Part shown: positions 49,086-59,599 of the stretch, piece after piece
How the letters are laid out: every line of letters starts with the position of its first letter
How positions within the stretch are numbered: position 1 is the stretch's first letter
Origin: CAZABC01 sp964483405
Lineage (GTDB): Bacteria > Chloroflexota > Limnocylindria > Limnocylindrales > CSP1-4
NCBI GenBank assembly: GCA_964483405.1
Contig: CAZABC010000007.1
Span: forward strand, 23,282 to 87,281
Direction: 5' to 3'
Length of the DNA: 64,000 nt
The notes under the pieces: model-generated
What the model was told of the DNA's origin: nothing
What the model saw: the letters and a program-made list of their open reading frames with translations, nothing else
Databases searched by the model: none
Position numbers and translations under genes: made by a program

Positions 49086-49753
49086 CCGAAGCCAACCAGG
49101 CCCGACCCTTCCGCCTCCTCGTCGTCGACGACCACGAGGTGGTGCGCCAGGGGCTCGTCGCGCTCCTCGACCGGCGGCCAGAGTTCCAGGTCGTCGCGGA
49201 GGCCGGCACGGTCGCCGAGTCGATCGAGCAGGCGCGCCGCTTCCAGCCGGACATCGTGATCATGGACGTCCGGCTGCCGGACGGATCGGGCATCGAGGCC
49301 TGCCGCGAGATCCGGGCGGAGCTGCCGGGGACGCGGGTCGTGATGCTGACGAGCTACCCCGACGAGGAGGCGGTCCTGTCCGCGATCGTCGCCGGCGCGT
49401 CGGGCTACCTGCTCAAGCAGGTCCGGGCCCGCGATCTCGTCGCCGCGCTGGAGAGCGTCGGGCGGGGCGAGTCGCTGCTCGACCCGGCGGTCACCGAGAA
49501 GGTCCTCGAGCGGGTCCGCCGGATCGCGACCGGCTCGTACACCGACGAGCTCGCCCAGCTGACCGCGCAGGAGCAGAAGATCCTGCTCCTCGTCGCCGAG
49601 GGCAAGACGAACAAGGAGATCGCGGCCGACGTCTTCCTCTCGGACAAGACGGTGAAGAACTACGTCAGCTCGATCCTCTCGAAGCTGAACCTCGAGCGCC
49701 GCGCCCAGGCCGCGGCGTTCGTCGCCAAGCACCGGATCGGCAGCTCCGGCTAG
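49082..49753 (+). CDS. NarL/LuxR-type response regulator
   Basis: 223 residues, GTG start overlapping the kinase stop. Receiver: VVDDHEVVRQGL, phospho-acceptor D62 in IVIMDVRLPDGSG, MLTSYPDEEA, K112 in YLLKQVRARDL. The LuxR-type HTH is at ~155-215: LTAQEQKILLLVAEGKTNKEIAADVFLS and TVKNYVSSILSKLNLERR. It resembles DevR/DosR in domain order and in LLKQVRARDLVAAL. It should act as the transcriptional output of the preceding kinase. A possible hairpin terminator follows. Confidence 0.92.
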   Translation: MTEANQARPFRLLVVDDHEVVRQGLVALLDRRPEFQVVAEAGTVAESIEQARRFQPDIVIMDVRLPDGSGIEACREIRAELPGTRVVMLTSYPDEEAVLSAIVAGASGYLLKQVRARDLVAALESVGRGESLLDPAVTEKVLERVRRIATGSYTDELAQLTAQEQKILLLVAEGKTNKEIAADVFLSDKTVKNYVSSILSKLNLERRAQAAAFVAKHRIGSSG

Positions 49754-49770
49754 GGTCCGCCGCCGGCCAG

Positions 49771-49792
49771 CCGCGGGTCGGACGGCCCGCGG
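49771..49792 (+). terminator. Hairpin after the two-component operon
   Basis: CCGCGGG (49771-49777) pairs with CCCGCGG (49786-49792) around an 8-nt loop, 18 nt after the stop codon. No U-tract. Confidence 0.4.
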
Positions 49793-49878
49793 TCCCGGAC
49801 CCGCCCCGGGCCATCGTCGGCCCGCCGGTCACCGGGCCTCGGTCCCTTCGGCCCGGTCGGGGCCGGGCCACCCGTGCC

Positions 49879-49884
49879 TAGACT
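49879..49884 (+). promoter_or_regulatory. -10 hexamer TAGACT of a leaderless promoter (CoA-transferase-like gene)
   Basis: TAGACT, cgggtc (6 nt), ATG 49891; no SD. Confidence 0.65.
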
Positions 49885-49890
49885 CGGGTC

Positions 49891-51162
49891 ATGCGAGTCG
49901 TGACCCCCGAAGAGGCCGTCGCCGGCATCCGCAGCGGCGACACGGTCTATGTCCACTGCGCCGCCGCGACCCCCTCGTTCCTCCTCGAAGCCATGGTCGC
50001 CCGGGCGCCCGAGCTCGAGGACGTCCGGGTCGTCCATCTCCACATCGAGGGCCCGGGACCGCACCTCGCCCCCGAGATGGCGGGCCACTTCCGGCACATC
50101 GCCCTGTTCATCGGGCCGAACGCCCGGGCCGCCGTCAACGAGGGCCGCGCCGAGTTCGTGCCGGTCTTCCTCTCGGACGTGCCGCATCTCTTCTCGAGCG
50201 GGCTCATGCCCCTCGACGCGGTGTTCATCAACGTCTCGCCGCCGGACCAGCATGGCTTCTGCTCGCTCGGGACGTCGGTCGAGGGGATGCTGTCGGCGAT
50301 CCCGGCCGCCAGGACGGTCATCGCCCAGCTGAACCGGTCGATGCCCCGGACGCTCGGCGAGAGCTTCGTCCACGTCAATGACATCGACCTCGCGATCGAG
50401 GTCGACCGGCCCCCGTACCGCTACCCCGACCCGGAGATCGGCGACGTCGAGCGCCGGATCGGCGAGTTCGTCGCCGATCTCGTTCCCGACGAGGCGACGC
50501 TCCAGATGGGCATCGGCGCGATCCCGACCGCCGTCGGTAAGCACCTGACCGGCAAGCGGGACCTCGGCATCCACACCGAGATGATGACCGACGTCGTCGC
50601 CGACCTCGTCGAGGCCGGCGCCGTCACCGGGCTGGCGAAGGAGCGCAACCGGGGCAAGATCGTCGCCACCTTCATGATGGGGACCGAGAAGCTCTACCGG
50701 TTCGTCCACGACAACCCGATGGTCGAGATGCGACCGACCGACTTCACCAACGACACCCATGTCATCCGGTCGTTCCGCCGGATGATCGCGGTCAACTCGG
50801 CGATCTCGATCGACCTGACCGGCCAGGTGTGTGCCGACTCGATCGGCTGGCGGATGTACAGCGGCGTCGGCGGCCAGATGGACTTCATGCGCGGGGCGGC
50901 GCTCGCGCCCGAGGGTCGTCCGATCATCGCCCTGCCATCGACCGCCTCGGGCGGGACGGTGTCGCGGATCACGCCCTTCCTCGCCGAGGGCAGCGGCGTC
51001 GTCACGACCCGCGCCCACGTCCGGACCGTCGTGACCGAGTACGGGGTCGCCGAGCTGTACGGCAAGTCGATCCCCGAGCGTGCCCGTGCCCTCATCGCGA
51101 TCGCCCACCCGGACTTCCGGGCCGAGCTGACCGCGCAGGCGAACCGGACCCACCACGTCTAG
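49891..51162 (+). CDS. Acetyl-CoA hydrolase/transferase family protein (4-hydroxybutyrate CoA-transferase-like)
   Basis: 423 residues, the length of 4-hydroxybutyrate or butyrate:acetate CoA-transferases. Motifs: GDTVYVHCAAATPSFLLEAM, FINVSPPDQHGFCSLGTSVE, LQMGIGAIPTAVG, LGIHTEMMTDVVADL (the Glu in HTEM is the expected catalytic region), IGWRMYSGVGGQMDFMRGA, and the C-terminal VVTEYGVAELYGKSIPERARALI. It moves CoA between acetate or another short acid and acyl-CoA, or hydrolyses acetyl-CoA. Leaderless start. The 435-bp gap after it holds one long hairpin and no recognised gene. Confidence 0.9.
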   Translation: MRVVTPEEAVAGIRSGDTVYVHCAAATPSFLLEAMVARAPELEDVRVVHLHIEGPGPHLAPEMAGHFRHIALFIGPNARAAVNEGRAEFVPVFLSDVPHLFSSGLMPLDAVFINVSPPDQHGFCSLGTSVEGMLSAIPAARTVIAQLNRSMPRTLGESFVHVNDIDLAIEVDRPPYRYPDPEIGDVERRIGEFVADLVPDEATLQMGIGAIPTAVGKHLTGKRDLGIHTEMMTDVVADLVEAGAVTGLAKERNRGKIVATFMMGTEKLYRFVHDNPMVEMRPTDFTNDTHVIRSFRRMIAVNSAISIDLTGQVCADSIGWRMYSGVGGQMDFMRGAALAPEGRPIIALPSTASGGTVSRITPFLAEGSGVVTTRAHVRTVVTEYGVAELYGKSIPERARALIAIAHPDFRAELTAQANRTHHV

Positions 51163-51327
51163 GGCGTCCCGAGCCCAGGGCGACCCGGCCGCGCGGGTCC
51201 GGACCGCGGGCGCTCGGGCGACCTGATCGGGGTGCTCGCGTACGGCGGTCAGCGGCGCCCGCGACGCGCAGCGGCGACAGGCCGACACGGCGGCGCCCGC
51301 CCATCGGGTCCCGTGAAAAAGGTTCGG

Positions 51328-51360
51328 GGTGGGTACCGGGCGTCCCCTCCGGTACCCACC
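51328..51360. terminator. 12-bp perfect hairpin in the gap 51163-51596
   Basis: GGTGGGTACCGG (51328-51339) pairs with CCGGTACCCACC (51349-51360) around a 9-nt loop. On the minus strand it is followed after 7 nt by TTTTT, on the plus strand it is preceded by GAAAAAGG. No minus-strand gene lies upstream, so it may be a terminator for antisense transcription or a structured leader of the 51597 operon. The rest of the gap shows nothing else supportable. Confidence 0.45.
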
Positions 51361-51596
51361 TCGGACGGATCGTAGCCTCGACCGCGAGCGCGATCGGAGG
51401 GCCGAAGGTCCCGAATCGCGTCGTCGGCGCCTATATGGGTCGATACAGTCGGAGGCCCGGGCCGCCCCGCGGCCCGGGCGCGGGCCGGACGGCCCCGGCC
51501 TTCGGGTCGAGCGTCCCTTCCGACCCTCCGGGGGGCGGGGCAGTCTGGCCGCATGGTCCGACCGTCCGCCGATCCGTCCCCGGCGCGCCCTCCGCG

Positions 51597-52043
51597 ATGA
51601 CCGCGCTCGAGGTCCCGCCCGGCTCGCCGCGCCGCCTGCTGCTCGTCTCGGACGACGTCGCCTCGGCGGAGGCGCTGCGGGCGCATCTCGTCCGCCACGG
51701 GTTCGTCGTCGGGCTCGCCAGCTCAGCCCGGACGGCGGCCAGCGCCGCCCGCGAGACGGAGCCGGTCGTCGTCCTCGTCGACGCCGCGATCGCCGGAGGC
51801 TGGCAGTCGGTCGCGGTCGCCCTGGACCCGCTGCTGCCGCGCTCGCGGATCGCCGTCCTCGCGGCATACTGGAGCACCGACGCACGGCGCCTGGCCGAGG
51901 AGGCGGGGATCGGCGGCATCCTGCTCAAGCAGCTCGAGGGGCACGCCCTCGTCGTTCGCCTCCATGAGCTCGGCGATGCCGTCGCCAGCGACGGCGGCAC
52001 GCCCAGCCCGCGGGCCGCGGGCATCACCGGAGGTGCATCGTGA
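51597..52043 (+). CDS. Receiver-like domain protein
   Basis: 148 residues. RRLLLVSDDVASAEALRAHLVRHGFVV, VVVLVDAAIAGGWQSVAV, RIAVLAAYWS and GILLKQLEGHAL follow the receiver order: acidic pair SDD, phospho-acceptor Asp in LVDAAIAG, and Lys in LLKQ. There is no output domain; the C-terminal ~20 residues are disordered. It is probably a single-domain response regulator or a degenerate receiver. No SD is seen; the ATG at 51597 begins the conserved region. Its stop overlaps the next gene (GTGA), making it first in a four-gene cassette. Confidence 0.7.
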   Translation: MTALEVPPGSPRRLLLVSDDVASAEALRAHLVRHGFVVGLASSARTAASAARETEPVVVLVDAAIAGGWQSVAVALDPLLPRSRIAVLAAYWSTDARRLAEEAGIGGILLKQLEGHALVVRLHELGDAVASDGGTPSPRAAGITGGAS

Positions 52044-53380
52044 CCAGGACCCGGGTCGTCATCATGGGTGCGGCCGGCCGCGACTTCCATGACTTCAACG
52101 TCCTGTACCGGGACGACCCGACGGCCGAGGTTGTCGCGTTCACGGCGACCCAGATCCCCGGCATCGACGACCGGCGCTATCCGGCCGCGCTCGCAGGCCC
52201 GCTCTACCCCGACGGGATCCGGATCCTGCCCGAGTCGTCGCTCGAGGCGCTCCTCCGGGATGAGGCGATCGACCGGGTCGCCTTCTGCTACAGCGACGTC
52301 AGCCACGAGACGGTCATGCACGCGGCGAGCCGAGCGCTCGCCGGCGGGGCCGCGTTCATCCTCCACGCGCCCGCCCGGACGATGCTGCCGAGCCGCCGCC
52401 CGGTCGTCGCGATCTGCGCGGCCCGGACCGGCAGCGGCAAGAGCCAGACGACGCGGTTCGTCGCGGCGCACCTCGAGGCGGCGGGGCTCCGGACGGCCGT
52501 CGTCCGCCATCCGATGCCGTACGGCGACCTCGCCGCGCAGCGGGTCCAGCGCTTCGCCTCGTATGCGGACCTCGACCTCCACCGGACGACGATCGAGGAG
52601 CGCGAGGAGTACGAGCCGCACCTCGATGCCGGCCGGCTCGTCTTCGCCGGTGTCGATTACGCCGCGATCCTGGCGGCCGCCGAGGCCGAGGCCGACGTCG
52701 TCCTGTGGGACGGCGGCAACAACGACCTGCCGTTCTACAGGCCCGATCTCCACATCGTCGTCGCGGACCCGCTCCGACCCGGCCACGAGCTCGCCTACCA
52801 CCCGGGCGAGGCGAACCTCCGGATGGCCGATGTGGTCGTCATCAACAAGATCGACTCGGCGACGCCGGAGGGGCTCGCGACGATCCGCGCCAGCATCGCC
52901 GCGCTCAACCCCGCGGCCGCCGTCGTCGAGGCGCGGTCGTCGTTGCGGCTCGAGGGCGGCGACATCGCCGGCAAGAGCGTCGTCGTCGTCGAGGACGGTC
53001 CGACGCTGACCCACGGCGGGATGACCTACGGGGCGGGGATCGTCGCCGCCGAGCGCTTCGGCGCCGGAGCCGTCGTCGATCCGCGACCGTACGCGGTCGG
53101 GACCCTCGCGGCGACGCTCGCGAAGTACCCGGCGCTCGGCCCGCTCCTGCCCGCGATGGGCTACGGCGACGCGCAGATCCGCGACCTCGAGGCGACGCTG
53201 AACGCCACGCCCGCCGACATCGTCCTTGCGGCCACCCCGATCGACATCACCCGGGTCCTCCACCCGACCCACCCGGTCGTCCGGGTCCGGTACGAGCTCG
53301 ACGAGGTCGGCGACGTGCGTCTCGAGACGCTGCTCGAGCCGGTCGTCGCGGCGGCCCGGGACCAGCGCGCGACCGCCTGA
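52040..53380 (+). CDS. Cyclic 2,3-diphosphoglycerate synthetase-like P-loop protein
   Basis: 446 residues, GTG start in a GTGA overlap. The N-terminal ~125 residues are Rossmann-like (RVVIMGAAGRDFHDFNVLYRDD, FTATQIPGIDDRRYPAAL, DVSHETVMHAASRALAGG). A P-loop domain follows with Walker A ICAARTGSGKSQTTRF, then VVRHPMPYGDL, LWDGGNNDLPFYRPDLHIVVADPLRPGHEL and VVINKIDSA. This architecture matches homologues of the archaeal cyclic 2,3-diphosphoglycerate synthetase, which are widespread in bacteria with unproven function and often labelled GTPase. Reaction here unknown; ATP/GTP-dependent ligation is a family-based guess. Confidence 0.75.
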   Translation: MTRTRVVIMGAAGRDFHDFNVLYRDDPTAEVVAFTATQIPGIDDRRYPAALAGPLYPDGIRILPESSLEALLRDEAIDRVAFCYSDVSHETVMHAASRALAGGAAFILHAPARTMLPSRRPVVAICAARTGSGKSQTTRFVAAHLEAAGLRTAVVRHPMPYGDLAAQRVQRFASYADLDLHRTTIEEREEYEPHLDAGRLVFAGVDYAAILAAAEAEADVVLWDGGNNDLPFYRPDLHIVVADPLRPGHELAYHPGEANLRMADVVVINKIDSATPEGLATIRASIAALNPAAAVVEARSSLRLEGGDIAGKSVVVVEDGPTLTHGGMTYGAGIVAAERFGAGAVVDPRPYAVGTLAATLAKYPALGPLLPAMGYGDAQIRDLEATLNATPADIVLAATPIDITRVLHPTHPVVRVRYELDEVGDVRLETLLEPVVAAARDQRATA

Positions 53381-53405
53381 CGGCCGCCCGAGGAGCACGA
53401 CGACG

Positions 53406-53774
53406 ATGCAGGGACGACACAAGGGACCCGTCACCACCGAAGGTCCGGCCGTCGATCCGCTCCGGCGGGTCGGGGCCGTGACCTGGATCTCCGAGGCTCA
53501 TGCCCTCGTCGCCCGGAAGACGGCGAGCGGCTGGATCGACGTCGCTCGCGTCGACCGCGAGCCGACCGCCGCGGGCCGGACGTACCTCGCCCGCGTCGTC
53601 CACGAGATCGGCGACGCGGACCGCGTGGTGATCATGGGCCCGGACACCCTCCGGACCGAGCTCGAGCGCGAGTACGTGACGATCTTCCACCGACCCGACC
53701 GGCTCGTGGACGTCGAGCCGGCCGGCGGTGTCGACGAGGCCGAGCTGGTCGCGCGCGTGAGCGCGATCCCCTGA
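53406..53774 (+). CDS. Small protein, possibly eRF1/host-attachment-like
   Basis: 122 residues, ATG 53406 with GAGGAG about 11 nt upstream. TWISEAHALVARKTASGWIDVARVDRE and LARVVHEIGDADRVVIMGPDTLRTELEREYVTIFHRPDRLVDVEP look like the strand-rich middle of eRF1-type or host-attachment domains (I.G...A..V.I.GP...R..L.R.). This recognition is weak. It lies between the cDPGS-like gene (25 nt) and a cyclic-nucleotide-binding protein (14 nt), clearly in one transcript. Function unknown. Confidence 0.55.
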   Translation: MQGRHKGPVTTEGPAVDPLRRVGAVTWISEAHALVARKTASGWIDVARVDREPTAAGRTYLARVVHEIGDADRVVIMGPDTLRTELEREYVTIFHRPDRLVDVEPAGGVDEAELVARVSAIP

Positions 53775-53788
53775 CGAAGGAGACGGCG

Positions 53789-54271
53789 ATGACGGAACCG
53801 ACCCTCACGGCTCGCGACGCGGCCCTCGACTGGTTCGGCAGCGACCTGCCGGCCGAAACCCGATCGGTCCTCGCGGAGATCGCCCGGGTCCGCGCCTACG
53901 ACACCGGCGACGTCGTCTTCCGCGAAGGCGAGGAGGCGGCCTCGTTCGGGGTCGTCCGACGTGGCCGGGTCGCGCTGAAGGTCCTCGTCCCCGAGCGGGG
54001 CGAGACGACGATCCTCACGGTCGAGCCGGGCGACGTCGTCAACTGGTCGGCGATGGTCCCGCCGTACCGGTCGACCTCGACCGGCCGCGCGCTCGAGCCG
54101 ACCGAGGTGGTCTGGATGGACGGCGCGGCGCTTCGTGGCGTCCTGCGGTCGGACTGCCTCTTCGCGTCGCACTTCTACCCGCGGCTCCTGCAGGCGGTCG
54201 CCCGGCGGCTCGTCGGCACCCGCGAGCAGCTGCTGGACGTCTTCGCCCACGAGGCCGAGCCGGCCTGGTAG
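53789..54271 (+). CDS. Cyclic-nucleotide-binding domain protein without HTH
   Basis: 160 residues, SD AAGGAGA 7 nt before the ATG. A single cNMP-binding beta-roll of Crp/Fnr type: YDTGDVVFREGEEAASFGVVRRGRVALKVLVPERGETTILTVEPGDVVNWSAMVPPYRSTSTGRALEPTEVVWMDG (given here as its strands, notably GDVVFREGEEA, FGVVRRGRVAL, ILTVEPGDVV and TGRALEPTEVV). The C-terminal helix continues DCLFASHFYPRLLQAVARRLVGTR. The DNA-binding wing of Crp is absent, so it is a sensor without direct DNA contact. The canonical phosphate-binding Arg-containing cassette is not evident (PPYRSTSTGRA is the nearest). It is followed by the hydrogenase operon 174 bp downstream, a plausible functional link. Confidence 0.8.
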   Translation: MTEPTLTARDAALDWFGSDLPAETRSVLAEIARVRAYDTGDVVFREGEEAASFGVVRRGRVALKVLVPERGETTILTVEPGDVVNWSAMVPPYRSTSTGRALEPTEVVWMDGAALRGVLRSDCLFASHFYPRLLQAVARRLVGTREQLLDVFAHEAEPAW

Positions 54272-54412
54272 ACCCGGCCGGCGGTCGGTCGCCCGTCCCC
54301 GGGGGCCGAACGGCCGCCCGAAGACCGTGCCCGATGTCGCGAGGCGGGCCGGACGGCACCGGGTCGCGGCGACGGGCGGCCCTGCCCCTCGGGTCCCGCA
54401 TGACCGACGCTA

Positions 54413-54434
54413 GCGGTGTCGGAACCGATACCGC
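54413..54434. promoter_or_regulatory. Inverted repeat upstream of the hydrogenase operon
   Basis: GCGGTGTCGG (54413-54422), AA, CCGATACCGC (54425-54434): 10-bp arms with one G-T mismatch, ending 10 nt before the hydrogenase GTG. It may be an operator or an RNA hairpin close to the ribosome-binding site. Confidence 0.45.
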
Positions 54435-54444
54435 GGAGTGATCC

Positions 54445-56453
<2,009 letters not shown>

Positions 56454-56454
<1 letters not shown>

Positions 56455-57434
56455 TGTCCGCCCTGTCCGCCCTCCGCGGCGGCCACCGTGCCGCTCCCGC
56501 TCGCTTCCGGCTCGGGATCGTCAAGTTCGCCTCGTGCGACGGCTGCCAGCTGTCGCTCCTCGACCTCGAGGACGAGCTCGTCGGGATCGCCCAGCGCTTC
56601 GAGATCGTCGAGTTCCCGGAGGCGAGCTCGGACCGCTCGTCGGGCCCCTACGACCTCCTCCTGGTCGAGGGCTCGATCTCGACGCCCGACCAGGCGCGGG
56701 AGATCGTCGAGCTGCGCCGCCAGGCCCGGATGCTCGTCACGATCGGTGCCTGTGCGACGGCCGGCGGGATCCAGGCCCTCCGGAACTGGGCCGACCACGA
56801 CGCCTGGCGCGCCGCCGTCTACGCCCACCCCGAGTACGTCGACTCGCTCGAGACGGCGACGCCGGTCGCGGTCCACGTCCAGGTCGACGCCGAGCTCCAC
56901 GGCTGTCCCATCAACGCCCGGCTGCTCCGCGAGCTGCTCGTCTCGGTCGCCCTCGGCCGCCGGCCGCAGATTCGCGACGAGGCCGTCTGCATCGAGTGCA
57001 AGCGGCGCGGCGTCCCGTGCATCCTCGTCCGGTCGGGCACGCCCTGCCTCGGGCCGGTGACGCGAGCCGGCTGCGGCGCCCTCTGCCCAGCCTTCGACCG
57101 CGGCTGCTACGGCTGCTTCGGCCCGAAGGAGCACGCGAACGCGACCGAGCTCGCCGCGTGGTTCGAGGCCGGCGGCCGGCCGCCGAGCGACGTCGGCCGG
57201 CTCTTCGCCGGGTTCACCGCGTACGCCGAGCCGTTCCGCTCGATCGTCAGCGGTCGCCGCGGGACGCGGATGACCGGTGACGGCCCGATCGTCCCGATGG
57301 GCGTCCCGACGCCCGTCGAGCCGGTCGCCCCACGACCGACCCGCGTCGACGCGCCGCCGCAGCCGGCGGCGCCACCCGACGCCGACGAGCCCGGTCCGGC
57401 GCCGCGTCGCCGGACCTCGCGGCCGAGGAGGTAG
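56454..57434 (+). CDS. [NiFe]-hydrogenase small subunit (group 3b, HydD type)
   Basis: 326 residues. RFRLGIVKFASCDGCQLSLLDLEDEL carries the proximal-cluster C-x2-C. Further Cys are in VTIGACATAGGI and HGCPINARLL, and later clusters lie in VCIECKRRGVPC, GTPCLGPVTRAGCGALCPAFDRGCYGCFGP. It therefore binds three Fe-S clusters that wire the large subunit to the beta subunit. The C-terminal ~60 residues are a Pro/Arg-rich extension (PMGVPTPVEPVAP ... RRRTSRPRR), not needed for cluster binding and unusual. Start TGATG overlap with the fused subunit; SD GGGAGGGG in its 3' end. Confidence 0.92.
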
Positions 57435-57440
57435 CCGGCC

Positions 57441-58763
57441 ATGACCCAGACGACCAGCCCAGTCGAGGGCGAGCGGACGTACCGGACCGGTTACCTGACC
57501 CGCGTCGAGGGCGAGGGATCGCTCTACCTCCGGGTCAAGGACGGCGAGGTCGTCGAGGCCCGCCTCGGCATCTTCGAGGCGCCTCGCTACTTCGAGCAGA
57601 TCGTCGTCGGGCGGACGCCCGACGAGGTCATCGACATCGTCGCCCGGATCTGCGGGATCTGCCCGATCGCCTACCAGATGAGCGCCGTCCACGCGTTCGA
57701 GGACGGCCTCGGCATCGAGGTCGACCCGGCCGTCCGGACCCTCCGGCGGCTCCTCTACTGCGGCGAGTGGATCCAGAGCCACGCGCTCCACGTCTACCTG
57801 CTCCACGCCCCGGACTTCCTCGGCTACCCGTCGGCCCTCGCGATGGCCGCCGACCACGCCGATGTCGTCACCCAGGGCCTGGCGATCAAGAAGGCCGGCA
57901 ACGAGCTCATCTCGGTCCTCGGCGGCCGGCCGGTCCACCCGGTCAGCGTGCGGGTCGGCGGGTTCTCGCGGGTCCCGCGCCGGAGCGAGCTCGACGCCCT
58001 CCGGCCGGCCCTCGATGCGGCCGTCCGCGACGCCCGGGCGACCGTCGACCTCGTCGCCTCGCTGACCGCGCCCGCCTTCGAGCGCGAGCCGTTCCTGGTC
58101 GCCCTCCGCCACCCCGATGAGTACCCGTACAGCGACGGGCGGATCGTCTCGTCCGACGGCCTCGACCTTCGTCCGTCCGACTGGACGAGCGCGTTCGAGG
58201 AGCTGCACGTCGAGGGCACGAACGCCCTCCACGCCCGGACCCTCGACGGTCGGGCGTACCTCCTCGGACCGGCCGCCAGGGTCACCCTCGCCGGCGACCG
58301 GCTGCACCCGCTCGCGGCCGAGGCGCTCGAGCGGACCGGCCTCCGCGAGGCGATCCGGACGAACATGCACTGGTCGATCGCGGCCCGCGCGATCGAGCTC
58401 CTCCACGCCGTCGCCGAGGCCCGCGACATCATCGACGCGTACGTGCCGCCGGCCGAGCCGCGGGTCGCCTGGACCCCGCGGGCGGCGCGCTGCGCGTGGG
58501 CGACCGAGGCCCCCCGCGGACTCCTGTTCCACGAGTACGAGCTCGACGAGCGCGGCCACGTCGCATTCGCCCGGATCGTCCCGCCGACCAGCCAGAACCA
58601 GGGCGCGATCGAGCAGGATCTCGCGGCCTTCGCGCCCGAGGTCCTCGGGCTCCCGCATGCCGAGGCGACGCGTCGCCTCGAGCAGCTCATCCGGGCCTAC
58701 GACCCGTGCATCAGCTGTGCGACCCACTTCCTGGACCTGCGGATCGAGGAGGTCGACGGATAG
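57441..58763 (+). CDS. [NiFe]-hydrogenase large subunit (group 3b, HydA type)
   Basis: 440 residues. Ni-Fe ligand motifs are L1 ARICGICPIAYQMSAVHAFE (C71, C74) and L2 YDPCISCATHFLDL (C423, C426, H429). EGEGSLYLRVKDGEV and VGGFSRVPRR fit the bidirectional cytoplasmic group. The L1 motif with PIAYQMSAVHA is the 3b form. The chain continues only 11 residues past the L2 His (FLDLRIEEVDG), the segment expected to be cleaved by the maturation protease encoded next. It catalyses reversible H2 oxidation. Six bp separate it from the small subunit; SD in GGCC is weak (gaggaggtagcc before the ATG). Confidence 0.94.
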   Translation: MTQTTSPVEGERTYRTGYLTRVEGEGSLYLRVKDGEVVEARLGIFEAPRYFEQIVVGRTPDEVIDIVARICGICPIAYQMSAVHAFEDGLGIEVDPAVRTLRRLLYCGEWIQSHALHVYLLHAPDFLGYPSALAMAADHADVVTQGLAIKKAGNELISVLGGRPVHPVSVRVGGFSRVPRRSELDALRPALDAAVRDARATVDLVASLTAPAFEREPFLVALRHPDEYPYSDGRIVSSDGLDLRPSDWTSAFEELHVEGTNALHARTLDGRAYLLGPAARVTLAGDRLHPLAAEALERTGLREAIRTNMHWSIAARAIELLHAVAEARDIIDAYVPPAEPRVAWTPRAARCAWATEAPRGLLFHEYELDERGHVAFARIVPPTSQNQGAIEQDLAAFAPEVLGLPHAEATRRLEQLIRAYDPCISCATHFLDLRIEEVDG

Positions 58764-58764
58764 G

Positions 58765-59400
58765 GTGATCCGGAACGGGTCGGGCCAGCCGCCCGGCGCG
58801 CCCGTCCTCCCGCCCGCGGTGGCGCCGGGCGCGGGGGCCGTCGGTGCGGCATACGCCGATGCCCGCTCCGCGGCAGCGGCCCGCCATCCGATCCGGGTCA
58901 TCGTCCTCGGCGAGCCGCAGCGCGGCGACGACGGGGTCGCGTACGTCGCCACCCGATCGGTCGTCGGTGCGCTCGACCCGACGATCCGCGATCGCCTCGA
59001 GGTCCGCGAGACCGGCCAGCTCGACCCGGCCGACCTCGTCGAGCTCGCCGCGACCGGGGCGGCCGTCGTCGTCGACGCCGTCGTCGGCGTGCCGCCGGGC
59101 GAGGTCGTCGTCCTGCCGCTCGGCCGGCTCGCGACGGCGGCAGCGGAGGAGGGCGGGAGACGGATGGACTCGGACGACCCGATCCCGACGCCTCGCTCGA
59201 CCCATGTCCTGCCGGTCGACCAGCTCGTGGCGCTCGCGGCGGCCCTGCGTGGCTCGGTGCCGCGCGGGGTCCTCGTCGGACTCGGCGGGGCGTGCTTCGA
59301 GCTTGGGGCCGGGTTCTCGCCGCCGGTCGAGGCAGCGCTGCCGGCCTTCGGGGCGGCGATCCGTGCTGAGATCGAGCGGCTGGCGGCCGACGCAGCCTGA
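58765..59400 (+). CDS. Hydrogenase maturation protease (HyaD/HybD family)
   Basis: 211 residues, GTG 58765 two nt after the large-subunit stop. The first ~45 residues are Pro/Gly/Ala-rich. The core RVIVLGEPQRGDDGVAYVATRSV matches the start of the family (G-N/E...DDG), GAAVVVDAVVGVPPGEVVVLPLGR contains the second metal-binding Asp region, and GVLVGLGGACFELGAGFSPPVEAALP follows. The usual metal-binding His after the active region may be in STHVLPVDQL. It removes the C-terminal peptide of HydA after nickel insertion. No HypA-F genes are in the window. Confidence 0.85.
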   Translation: MIRNGSGQPPGAPVLPPAVAPGAGAVGAAYADARSAAAARHPIRVIVLGEPQRGDDGVAYVATRSVVGALDPTIRDRLEVRETGQLDPADLVELAATGAAVVVDAVVGVPPGEVVVLPLGRLATAAAEEGGRRMDSDDPIPTPRSTHVLPVDQLVALAAALRGSVPRGVLVGLGGACFELGAGFSPPVEAALPAFGAAIRAEIERLAADAA

Positions 59401-59465
59401 CGCTGCGAGGGACCCCGCCAGCGGAGTCCCGAGGACGCCCAGCCCGGTCGCCGGTCTGGCGCGTG

Positions 59466-59486
59466 CCGAACGGCCCGGCCGTTCGG
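59466..59486. terminator. 21-nt perfect palindrome after the hydrogenase operon
   Basis: CCGAACGGCC-C-GGCCGTTCGG: 10-bp arms around one base, about 65 nt after the protease stop. It is in the 199-bp gap before the CBS gene, which holds no other feature. It may be a terminator hairpin or an operator. Confidence 0.4.
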
Positions 59487-59599
59487 TACCGGGCGCCGTC
59501 GCGCCGCGACCGCCCCGGGGAGGACCCTTGCGCCGAGGGGGCGACGCCGCCGTCGCCGCCGATCGACCGCAACGCCCCGACGTCGGAGGGATGCATCCG

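Noticed and set aside
53789..54271. Crp/Fnr transcription factor for the hydrogenase operon
   Set aside because: The chain ends after the dimerisation helix; no helix-turn-helix follows before the stop, so direct DNA binding is unlikely.
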